Shown one piece after another: positions 1 through 6,421 of a stretch of 6,421 nt of DNA; position 1 is the stretch's first letter, and every line of letters starts with the position of its first letter. The stretch comes from Candidatus Omnitrophota bacterium (GTDB taxonomy: Bacteria > Omnitrophota > Omnitrophia > Omnitrophales > Danuiimicrobiaceae). Where the stretch lies: contig JACQQT010000029.1 of NCBI GenBank assembly GCA_016206815.1, positions 1 through 6,421 on the forward strand, given 5' to 3'. The notes beneath the pieces were generated by a model, which was given only the letters and a program-made list of their open reading frames with translations, was not told the origin of the DNA and ran no database searches. Made by a program: the position numbers and the translations under genes.

Positions 1-93
1 GAGGCCTTTGCCTACGGGGCATTGCTCGCAGCGAATTTTGTTGCCAAAAAGAGGTCTGGTTTCTACAATATGCAGCAGGTGCTTGGTTTATAA
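1..93 (+). CDS. dapB: 4-hydroxy-tetrahydrodipicolinate reductase, C-terminal end (5' part outside the window)
   Basis: Frame 1 is open from the left edge to TAA at 91-93 and encodes 30 residues. The peptide contains FAYGALLAANFVAKK followed by GFYNMQQVLGL and stop. This matches the typical DapB C-terminus, in which a helix of the form FAxGAxxAAxxxxxK is followed by G-x-Y-x-M-x-D-V-L-G-L. In this copy a Gln replaces the usual Asp before VLGL. DapB is a cytoplasmic enzyme that reduces the dihydrodipicolinate precursor with NAD(P)H in the diaminopimelate/lysine pathway, which also feeds peptidoglycan. The cofactor-binding N-terminus and catalytic residues lie outside the window, so only the tail can be judged. 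The next gene starts 22 nt downstream on the same strand, so co-transcription is possible. The call rests on recognising a short tail, but the motif and stop position fit well. Confidence 0.85.
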   Translation, partial: EAFAYGALLAANFVAKKRSGFYNMQQVLGL

Positions 94-100
94 ACACAAC

Positions 101-127
101 CGTCATCCTGAGCGAATGCGAAAGCAA
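101..127 (+). repeat. Half-copy of an interspersed repeat, related to the left arm of the palindrome at 1741-1819
   Basis: The stretch starting cgtcatcctgagcgaatgcg aligns with 1744-1768 (cgtcattgcgagcggagcga...). The two share CGTCAT, GAGCG, GCGAA and GCAA blocks, 21 identical positions of 25 aligned with two single-base gaps. It also matches, from memory, the common bacterial intergenic repeat of the form CGTCATCCTGAGCGAA(T)GCGAAGGATC. No complementary right arm is visible nearby, so this looks like a half or decayed copy. It fills most of the space between dapB and the next gene and contains that gene's likely ATG (116-118). The right boundary is uncertain. Confidence 0.55.
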
Positions 128-1720
128 AAGACCTTCCCAAAAATTAAAATTGCCCTCGTTGCTTTCTTAGTCGTCCTTTTTCCGTCTATCAGCATTTTTG
201 CCGCCACGCCTGACACCACTTCTTCAGAAGAACCCCAAGTCAACTACCTCTTTCGAGACACTTTCTACGCTCCTCCCAGTTTAAAGCTGAAGTACGACGT
301 TTACGAAGCGGGCGGGTTTTTATTGGTGCGCGATTCGAAACGGGGTACCAATTCCGAATTTTCCGTTGTGACAGGCTTTGCCCCTCCCGTGATTGAAGGA
401 CGCGTTTTGAAAAATATCCGCACGGTAGAGGAAGCAACCGACTTTCTCGACAAAAATGCACGCAAAATCTTTTTTGAACGGGTTCCGATTAAGGAACTTC
501 CTTTGATTGCCAAAGACGGTATGCCCGCGCCTCGCTTTTGGGTGGGCCAGCGGGCGTTTGATTCTTTGGATTTGGCAAAAGCAAAAGTGATTGAAGTGAA
601 GACGGCGATTGAATCAAACGGCGGCAATTTCGACCGGTCGCTGGAACTCGTCACCGAATTCTTCCCGGAAGAGCCCGCTCCGACCCCGGAGGCCGTTCGC
701 GCCAACTACATGGCGGAAGAAGAGATGGTTTTAAAGATGCTGGATTGGCTGAATATCGGCGAACAAAGCTACGGTCCGTTACAATTGATTCCCAATCGGT
801 TGTTGGGCGTATCCACGGGAGATGCGATTTTGTGGCAGTCCTTTGGAGAATCTTCTTTCCGTTGGACCAATCTGGACCGCGGCGGTTTTAACGACCAAGT
901 CGGTTTTTACACGAATCGCATCGTGCTGCGGGGATTCCGGTTTATCGGTGAAGCCACGATTGATCCTTATGTCGAAGTGACCGCCGCCTTGGAATCACAG
1001 GGAGAGAATTTTCCGAGCCACTTGGATTTGATCGGAGGATTGGAATACCGGCCGTTTTCGCGGGTCAATTATTTTGAGAATTTTAATTTCGACGGCCTCT
1101 ATCTTTTGAAATTCGCCAGAAATTACCGTTTCTTTGTTCAATATATGGAGCGAAAAAATCTGACAGACGAAGTTCTAGGAAGTCCCGATACGGACTTTTG
1201 GGCAGGCCTCGACATTTTCTATGAATGGGGCATTGATTTGCCGCTTCCGTGGGTCACCCCAAAACGGGATCGGCTGACGGATTGGGTTCATGATTACGTT
1301 TGGGGTGAATATTTTGGCAGCTACCGTTACGAGCGGACGGATTTTTCATCCATCGACGGGTTCAATTCCTGGTTGTTTAATTCCTCGCTCATTTTGGGCG
1401 TGAAATGGCCGACGATTCCGCTGCCTAAAAATCCGATCAACGACGAAATCACACTGATGCCCTATCTCAGGCTGGAGCATACCACCGTGCCGCGCCGGTC
1501 CGAACGCGCTGATTTGAACCGGATGTTTCTTGCGGTCGGCGTCCGCTGGATGCCCTTCCGGAGTTATCAGTTTGAACATAACGAGTGGCTGTTTAAAACC
1601 AAATTGTTTGCGGAGTACGTCGGAATTGGCAGCGTTTTTCATCCCGGCGGCGCGCATCCCGCCGACGTTCCCGACCGCGATTGGCGCGCCGGCATTAACG
1701 TTTCCTTCAGGCGGTATTAG
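116..1720 (+). CDS. Exported outer-membrane beta-barrel protein of unknown function (534 aa)
   Basis: The ATG at 116 gives a clear Sec signal peptide: charged MRKQKTFPKIKI, a hydrophobic core (about 12-23), and probable cleavage after SISIFA at residue 29. The TTG at position 8 would extend the frame but lies inside dapB and would put 36 unlike residues before the signal peptide, so 116 is preferred despite a weak ribosome-binding site. Residues 30-184 look soluble and mixed alpha/beta; an acidic Pro-rich linker (EEPAPTPE, 185-192) and a helical segment (193-216) follow. From about 235 to 534 the sequence alternates short amphipathic strands rich in Tyr, Phe and Trp, with GLEYRPF near 308-314 and DFWAGLDIFYEWG at 360-372, and ends in GINVSFRRY. 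That C-terminus, with alternating hydrophobics and a terminal Tyr, fits insertion into the outer membrane by the BAM complex. A distant resemblance to the NfrA C-terminal domain is possible but unproven. The mature protein has no cysteine. Its stop abuts the next gene's ATG, suggesting a shared mRNA and joint function. Confidence 0.9.
   Translation: MRKQKTFPKIKIALVAFLVVLFPSISIFAATPDTTSSEEPQVNYLFRDTFYAPPSLKLKYDVYEAGGFLLVRDSKRGTNSEFSVVTGFAPPVIEGRVLKNIRTVEEATDFLDKNARKIFFERVPIKELPLIAKDGMPAPRFWVGQRAFDSLDLAKAKVIEVKTAIESNGGNFDRSLELVTEFFPEEPAPTPEAVRANYMAEEEMVLKMLDWLNIGEQSYGPLQLIPNRLLGVSTGDAILWQSFGESSFRWTNLDRGGFNDQVGFYTNRIVLRGFRFIGEATIDPYVEVTAALESQGENFPSHLDLIGGLEYRPFSRVNYFENFNFDGLYLLKFARNYRFFVQYMERKNLTDEVLGSPDTDFWAGLDIFYEWGIDLPLPWVTPKRDRLTDWVHDYVWGEYFGSYRYERTDFSSIDGFNSWLFNSSLILGVKWPTIPLPKNPINDEITLMPYLRLEHTTVPRRSERADLNRMFLAVGVRWMPFRSYQFEHNEWLFKTKLFAEYVGIGSVFHPGGAHPADVPDRDWRAGINVSFRRY
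1709..1714 (+). promoter_or_regulatory. Shine-Dalgarno site for the large envelope gene
   Basis: AGGCGG, one mismatch from AGGAGG, lies 6 nt before the ATG at 1721. It is made of the two Arg codons that precede the final Tyr codon and stop of the upstream gene. This supports ATG 1721 as the start. The later in-frame ATG at 1811 has no purine-rich sequence before it. A ribosome ending the upstream gene would stop on top of this site, the usual arrangement for translational coupling. Confidence 0.65.
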
Positions 1721-4700
1721 ATGAAACCAAATAACGAGTTCAACGTCATTGCGAGCGGAGCGAAGCAATCTCAAAGATTGCTTCGGCTTTGCTTTGCACG
1801 CTGCCTCGCAATGACGTTGGTAGTCAGTTTCATTTTCTCTCTCATTCAACCGCCGTCTTTTGCAATAGTTGAACCGGATCTGTTCAACGTTCTCGGCAAT
1901 CCAAGCTTTGAGCAACCGATCGGTGCGTCAAATCCAAGCAGCCTTCTCCAAGACGGCGTCTTCCTTGGAAACTGGGATAATACCCCAGGCCGCGGGATTA
2001 GCAACCCTGTCTTAGGCGGTGCACCCGATGGCGCCAGAGTATTGCAGTTGAGTGAAGCAGGATTTACCAATGTGGGTTCGTTCACGTTCCAAACTCTGAA
2101 GGATAGCGAAGTTGTTAGAGGAGTTGGCGAGGGAGATTTCGTTACCTTTAGTGCGCAAGCCCGTTTGTTAACTGCGGATGGATCAAACGATGCGTCTGGT
2201 ATTAAAATCGAATTTAATAACGCAGCAGGAAATCGAATCACTCAAACCGCTCCCGCTACGGTTACCGTGGCTTCGGCAACGTTCACTCGGTTGACCGTTA
2301 ACGCTACCGCACCGGCCGGAACAAGAGAAGTTGTTTTTACATTTGAGATTACGACTTCTGAAGCAGGGGGTACGACGGTTGCACAGTTTGATAGTGCGGT
2401 TGGCACCGTTTCAAAATTCCCCATTGCCTTAGATGCCTCCCTCTCAAAACCCAAAATATCCAAGGGAACGGCAACTTTTGTCAGCACCCGGATTAAAAAT
2501 ATCTCCGCCATCGCATTTGCGAATCTTGAATTGGTGGCCGAAGTGCCGGAAGGGTTTACCTTTATCGATTCAGCCTCTCGTTTAGACGGCGTTCCCGTTA
2601 ATTCACGGAAGGGCTCGAGAATATTCACATTGGGTACGATTGCTTCCGGTGAGAACAAAACCATCGGTTTTCTTTTGGTGGCATCTCAAATGGTGCAAAT
2701 CGGGAAACGGTACGAAGTGTCTTTTTTTGTCAGGCAGACAAATGGTACCGTTCAATCCAATACGCGGCGGCTCATCTTAACCATTATCGCCGATCCGCTT
2801 TTTGATGAGGGGACGATTTTGGGCAAGGTGTTTGACGATCAAAACGAAAATGCGGTTCAGGATGAAGGCGAGCACGGAATTCCGGGAGTCAAGCTGGCAA
2901 CGGAGGAAGGAATCGTGGTGGTGACCGATCCGCACGGCCGGTATCACATTCCGGCGATTAAACCGGGACGCCATTTGGTGAAGATTGACGGCCATACGCT
3001 TCCTCAAAATAGCAAGTTTGTGACGGAAGAGTCGGTTTTAATTAAAACGACGGAAGGCATGCTCAACGTCACCAATTTCGCAGTCAAACTTCCGGAGCCT
3101 CAAATTCCGAAGCAGTATCGGGACCAGTTGAAGGTGCTCGTTACACAGGGCAATGACGTCTCTCAGCCTGAACTTTCTATTAGCTTGGAGCCGGAAATTC
3201 TTCGAATGGGGATCGGGGTGTTTGAAGAAGACCCCGCTTTTTCGGTTCAGACGAATTATGCGGATTTAATTTATGCCTGGCGCATTGAGATTCGCGATGA
3301 ACTCGGAGAGGAAGTATGGACGGGTTATGGCTTGGGGGCTCCGCCCAAGGAAGCGGTGTGGAATGGAAAGACGCAGACGCGGGAATCGGTCAAAAGCGGC
3401 CTTTATTCTTATCGATTGATTGTGCGTGACCGTGAGGGGCATGAGGATTGGACGCCGCTTCGATTTTTCCGAGTCGTCAGCAAGCTGGATCAACTCGTGC
3501 CTGATGAGCCCAAGATTGATGTTCCCGCCGTGGGCAATATGTCGATTGAGCGTGACGGCAAACGCGGAATTCCCACTGCCGGAAGGCCCACCGTCCATGT
3601 CCGCGGGACCACCGTTCCCTGGAATTCGGTGGCGGTCAACGGGGAGCCGGTCGGTGTCAATCTGGATGGAACGTTTCGGACGGAACTTTTCGTACCGCCG
3701 GGACGGCAATCCGTCCAAGTGACTACGACCGATCCCGAGGGGAATACCGTCACCTATCAGGAAGAAGTGGTGGTGAAGGACAGTTATTTCTTTATGGTCG
3801 GTTTAGGGGAGCAGGAATTCGGCGCGAACTTCATTAAAGACGGGAACGTAGAAGTTGTCGGAAGAGATGAACAGTTTCATCACGGGTTTTACCAAGACGG
3901 GCGGCTCGCTTTTTATTTGAAAGGGAAGATTAAAGGGAAATTTTTAATTACCTCCCGGTATGATACGGATGATGAGAGAGGGAAGCTCTTTACCAACTTG
4001 GATCCGGATCTTTATTATCCGGTTTACGGAGACGGTTCCGAGATTACTTACGATGCCTATGATACGAAACAGCGGTTCTATATTTTAGTTGAGATGGACC
4101 GCTCTTATTTTAAGTGGGGAAGCTTCCACACGAATTTTACGGACACGGAACTATCGACCCATAACCGGACTTTTTCCGGTGCGAAAATGCACTTTGAGAC
4201 ACTTGCCACCACGAAGTACGGAGATGCAAAGCGCGGGTTTGCGGTCTATACGGCGGACAGTGATCAATTGGGGGATCACAACGAATTTGTCGGGACCGGC
4301 GGTTCTTTATTCTATCTCCGCAATAAAAATGTGATCGAGGGAAGCGAAAAAGTAAGGATCGAAGTGCGGGATAAGATTCAAAATATCGCCGTGTACAGCC
4401 GCGATTTGGTTTACGGGACGGATTATGAAATTGATTACAACGAAGGAAGAGTTATTTTGCGGAAGCCGCTATCTGCGGTGAGCTATAGCGATACCATCAT
4501 CACCAACGATATTTTGAACGGGAGCGATACATTCCTCATTGTGGATTATGAATTTGATCCGCAAGGATCTGTCTCGGACCGCAACAGCGGAGTTCGCGGT
4601 TATACCCATGTGGGAGACCATTTCCGGATCGGTGGAACGGCGGTTGAAGAAAAACGGGACGGACGGGATTATGACCTTCGCGGTGTCGATCTTACCGCCA

Positions 4701-6421
4701 AGTTTGGACGCAATACGAAAATTACCGCCGAATATGCGAGAACACAGGATCGAACCCAGCGGAACTCCCTTTCGTATAATGGCGGCATTACGTTCGCAGA
4801 CGTACCGACCGGGAACAAGGTCATCAAGAAAGCCAATAATCTATTCGATGATGCGTACTCGATTAAAGCGGAGACAAAGGCGAAAACGGGCACCGAAATT
4901 TCGGGTTATGCCCAGGAAGTCAGTGCCGGTTTTGCGAATGCCGATTTGATCAGTCAAGCCGGCACAAGGAAAGCGGGAATTGAGGTTCGGCAGAAAGTCG
5001 GGGAGCATGCGCAGTTGTCTTATCGGTATGATCGGCAGAAAGCAACCGACCCGGACAATACCGCCAACGTATTCGTGCAAAGTCCGGAGGAAAGCCGAGT
5101 CCATACGGCACAGCTTAAGGTGGACTATGACCAATATCTCGGGGTGATCGAGTACCGCAAGCAGGATGCGGATATTTACACGGCCGCAGAAAGGAATTTA
5201 ACGACCGCTTTGGATGACGTTCAATTCGGCAATGCGGCAGCTGCGAAAATAGGATATCGCGTGCAGCCAGATTTAATGCCGTATGCGAAAGTGCAGACGA
5301 GCTGGGGAGGTGTCAGCGAGCCAAATCATCAATTTGGCGGCGGCATCGAAGCCACCGTTTTGGAGGGCAAGGGCACCGTCCGAATTGAAGAGATGGCTGG
5401 CACGATCGGCGATTCCACCTTGCTAGGATTTGATGTGAAAACTTCCGACACCACCAATGTGTACACCAATTTTAGGACGGGTCCTGATTACGACGGTACC
5501 GGACGCGCTTTGAGCACGACCGTCGGAAGTTCGAGTCAAGTGAATGCGAAAAGCCGTTTCTACAGCGAACGGGAGATGTCCAGCTTTCGGAGCGGTGAGC
5601 GTGAGGCGAATATTTTAGGCTACGATACCCAACTGAACGACAAATGGGGAATCGGCGCCAGTTTTGAGCGGAGCCATATTTACGACATTCGGGATATTAA
5701 TACCAACCGCAATGCAGGCGCCCTTGAAATTAGTTATGTGGACAAGGATGTCCTGAAAATCGTGAGCCGCTATGAGTTGAGGTTTGACGGCGGAACGGAG
5801 GACCGGATCCATTGGTTTTTACGGGATACCATGGACTGGAAGATTAATGAGGATTTGAGTTTCGCGGCGCGGTTCAACCGTTCGGATACCAATCAGGTTG
5901 GGTCCTCATTTTTTCACACCAACGCCGCTTTCACGGAGCTTAATATGGGTTTCGCTTACCGTCCCGTTCGCCACAACCGGTTGAACGTCTTGACCCGTTA
6001 CACGTGGTTGAGTGAAATCGGCGCCGAAAGCCAGTTTGATACGCCGGATATCTTCGGAATCGAAACAAAGGAAACCGCGCATATTTTCGGTCTCGAATTC
6101 GGATATGAAGTCCTGCCGCCTTTTTTGGGGTTGGTTGAAAAATTTGCTTACCGAAGGTCTTCCATCGGAGCGGAGGGCGATAATTTTTATATCGGAAACT
6201 TCCTGTGGATCAACCGGTTTAATTTCCACGTGGTTCGCAAATGGGATTTGGCTTTGGAATATCGCATGCTTTGGGATACGGAACTTTTAGAAGCGATGAA
6301 GCAGGGCGTTTTGGTGGAGCTAGACCGCGAAATTTTGGAGTATATCCGTTTTGGGGTTGGCTATAATTTCACCGATTTTGATGATGATCTGAGGTCTTTG
6401 AACGATTTCAGTGCTCAAGGC
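1721..6421 (+). CDS. Giant multidomain exported outer-membrane protein (1567 residues seen, C-terminus cut by the window edge)
   Basis: The frame is open from ATG 1721 to the edge. Residues 1-48 form a long signal peptide ending PPSFA, cut after A48; residues 8-33 come from a palindromic repeat. In order: about 49-230 is a lectin-like beta-sandwich (NPSFE at 60-64, AQFDSAVG near its end); 233-360 is DUF11-like (LVAEVPEGFTFIDSA); 366-425 is SdrD_B/Cna_B-like, with GKVFDDQNENAVQDEGE and GIPGV, then DPHGRYHIPAIKPGRH; 426-460 is the linker often following it (GHTLPQNS, VTNFAVKLPEP); 500-587 is FlgD-like Ig (YAWRIEIRDELGEEVW, GLYSYRLIVRDREG); 620-686 is another Ig-like domain (VNGEPVGVNLDGTF). From 687 it is barrel-like, with landmarks DPDLYYPVYGDGS (761-773), GTDYEIDY (899-906), GFAYRPVRHNRLN (1410-1422) and GVGYNFTDFDDDL (1545-1557). 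Related proteins, from memory, end shortly after this last motif, so the missing tail is probably short. The mature part has no cysteine. An adhesin or envelope-scaffold role is inferred; no catalytic motif is seen. Confidence 0.92.
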   Translation, partial: MKPNNEFNVIASGAKQSQRLLRLCFARCLAMTLVVSFIFSLIQPPSFAIVEPDLFNVLGNPSFEQPIGASNPSSLLQDGVFLGNWDNTPGRGISNPVLGGAPDGARVLQLSEAGFTNVGSFTFQTLKDSEVVRGVGEGDFVTFSAQARLLTADGSNDASGIKIEFNNAAGNRITQTAPATVTVASATFTRLTVNATAPAGTREVVFTFEITTSEAGGTTVAQFDSAVGTVSKFPIALDASLSKPKISKGTATFVSTRIKNISAIAFANLELVAEVPEGFTFIDSASRLDGVPVNSRKGSRIFTLGTIASGENKTIGFLLVASQMVQIGKRYEVSFFVRQTNGTVQSNTRRLILTIIADPLFDEGTILGKVFDDQNENAVQDEGEHGIPGVKLATEEGIVVVTDPHGRYHIPAIKPGRHLVKIDGHTLPQNSKFVTEESVLIKTTEGMLNVTNFAVKLPEPQIPKQYRDQLKVLVTQGNDVSQPELSISLEPEILRMGIGVFEEDPAFSVQTNYADLIYAWRIEIRDELGEEVWTGYGLGAPPKEAVWNGKTQTRESVKSGLYSYRLIVRDREGHEDWTPLRFFRVVSKLDQLVPDEPKIDVPAVGNMSIERDGKRGIPTAGRPTVHVRGTTVPWNSVAVNGEPVGVNLDGTFRTELFVPPGRQSVQVTTTDPEGNTVTYQEEVVVKDSYFFMVGLGEQEFGANFIKDGNVEVVGRDEQFHHGFYQDGRLAFYLKGKIKGKFLITSRYDTDDERGKLFTNLDPDLYYPVYGDGSEITYDAYDTKQRFYILVEMDRSYFKWGSFHTNFTDTELSTHNRTFSGAKMHFETLATTKYGDAKRGFAVYTADSDQLGDHNEFVGTGGSLFYLRNKNVIEGSEKVRIEVRDKIQNIAVYSRDLVYGTDYEIDYNEGRVILRKPLSAVSYSDTIITNDILNGSDTFLIVDYEFDPQGSVSDRNSGVRGYTHVGDHFRIGGTAVEEKRDGRDYDLRGVDLTAKFGRNTKITAEYARTQDRTQRNSLSYNGGITFADVPTGNKVIKKANNLFDDAYSIKAETKAKTGTEISGYAQEVSAGFANADLISQAGTRKAGIEVRQKVGEHAQLSYRYDRQKATDPDNTANVFVQSPEESRVHTAQLKVDYDQYLGVIEYRKQDADIYTAAERNLTTALDDVQFGNAAAAKIGYRVQPDLMPYAKVQTSWGGVSEPNHQFGGGIEATVLEGKGTVRIEEMAGTIGDSTLLGFDVKTSDTTNVYTNFRTGPDYDGTGRALSTTVGSSSQVNAKSRFYSEREMSSFRSGEREANILGYDTQLNDKWGIGASFERSHIYDIRDINTNRNAGALEISYVDKDVLKIVSRYELRFDGGTEDRIHWFLRDTMDWKINEDLSFAARFNRSDTNQVGSSFFHTNAAFTELNMGFAYRPVRHNRLNVLTRYTWLSEIGAESQFDTPDIFGIETKETAHIFGLEFGYEVLPPFLGLVEKFAYRRSSIGAEGDNFYIGNFLWINRFNFHVVRKWDLALEYRMLWDTELLEAMKQGVLVELDREILEYIRFGVGYNFTDFDDDLRSLNDFSAQG
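1741..1819 (+). repeat. Palindromic interspersed repeat (REP/MITE-like) inside the signal-peptide coding region
   Basis: The outer arms CAACGTCATTGCGAG (1741-1755) and CTCGCAATGACGTTG (1805-1819) are perfect 15-bp inverted repeats. An inner hairpin pairs CGAAGCAATCT (1761-1771) with AGATTGCTTCG (1775-1785), 11 of 11, around a 3-nt loop. Between the stems, 5 nt on the left face 19 nt on the right, so the element is asymmetric. The CATTGCGAG/GAAGCAATCT core is the widespread bacterial repeat whose translations (VIASxAKQS on one strand, SARND on the other) turn up in many proteins; here it reads VIASGAKQS. The element lies wholly inside the large envelope gene, in frame and without a stop, and encodes residues 8-33. 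It has no transposase and could only be moved in trans. No T-run follows, so it is not a standard terminator. Confidence 0.9.

Noticed and set aside
8..115. Upstream extension of the first envelope gene to a TTG at position 8
   Set aside because: It overlaps the dapB tail in another frame and would place 36 residues unlike an export signal in front of a good signal peptide.
1761..1785. Rho-independent terminator between the two envelope genes
   Set aside because: The hairpin is strong, but no T-run follows and it lies inside an open coding frame.
1790..1812. Lipoprotein signal with C24 or C28 as the lipidated residue
   Set aside because: The cysteines precede the hydrophobic core instead of following it, and no L-x-G/A-C type box is present. 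Cleavage after PPSFA is far more likely.
1811..1819. ATG 1811 as the true start of the large protein
   Set aside because: It lacks a ribosome-binding site and would leave the signal peptide without positive charge. ATG 1721 has AGGCGG 6 nt upstream and abuts the preceding stop. It is kept only as a possible ancestral or secondary start.
1346..1915. 189-codon reverse-strand open frame crossing the gene junction
   Set aside because: It is antisense to two well-supported genes, and its middle is only the reverse translation of the palindromic repeat (SARND-type peptide).
3266..3718. 150-codon reverse-strand open frame, and the other reverse and third-frame frames between 2242 and 6290
   Set aside because: All overlap the continuous 1567-codon frame, show low-complexity shadow composition and have no recognisable domain.

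Overview
The window is almost entirely coding, all on the + strand, and holds three consecutive genes: the last 30 codons of dapB (1-93), a complete exported outer-membrane beta-barrel protein (116-1720), and a very large exported multidomain outer-membrane protein that is still open at the right edge (1721-6421, 1567 codons with no stop). The only non-coding gap is 22 nt, after dapB. I see no tRNA, rRNA, CRISPR array, transposase or clear promoter.

Organism: Sec signal peptides followed by long beta-strand-rich proteins with aromatic or barrel-type C-termini indicate a diderm (Gram-negative) bacterium of roughly balanced base composition. Interspersed palindromes of the type seen here, and giant surface proteins combining DUF11-like, SdrD_B-like and barrel segments, are both familiar to me from environmental and candidate-phylum diderms such as Omnitrophota and from deltaproteobacterial lineages. 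This placement is a weak inference.

Layout: dapB ends at 93. A 25-30 bp repeat fragment (101-127) follows and contains the start codon of the next gene. That gene (534 aa) has a signal peptide, a soluble N-terminal half and a roughly 300-residue C-terminal barrel. Its TAG stop abuts the ATG of the third gene in the same reading frame, with an AGGCGG ribosome-binding site lying in its last codons, so the two are probably translationally coupled. The third gene begins with a 79-bp palindromic repeat (1741-1819) that is translated and supplies most of the positively charged part of its signal peptide. The mature protein then runs through a lectin-like beta-sandwich, a DUF11-like domain, an SdrD_B/Cna_B-like domain with an acidic metal-binding-type loop, a FlgD-like Ig domain, another Ig-like domain, and about 880 residues of barrel-like sequence. 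That sequence ends in a GVGYNFTDF motif, so only a short tail is probably missing.

How the genes may work together: the two envelope proteins look like a co-expressed outer-membrane pair, the second carrying an adhesion- or scaffold-type series of domains. dapB (lysine and diaminopimelate synthesis) is probably an unrelated operon neighbour. The most unusual observation is that related repeat sequences sit at the 5' ends of both envelope genes, giving one its start codon and the other the charged n-region of its signal peptide.
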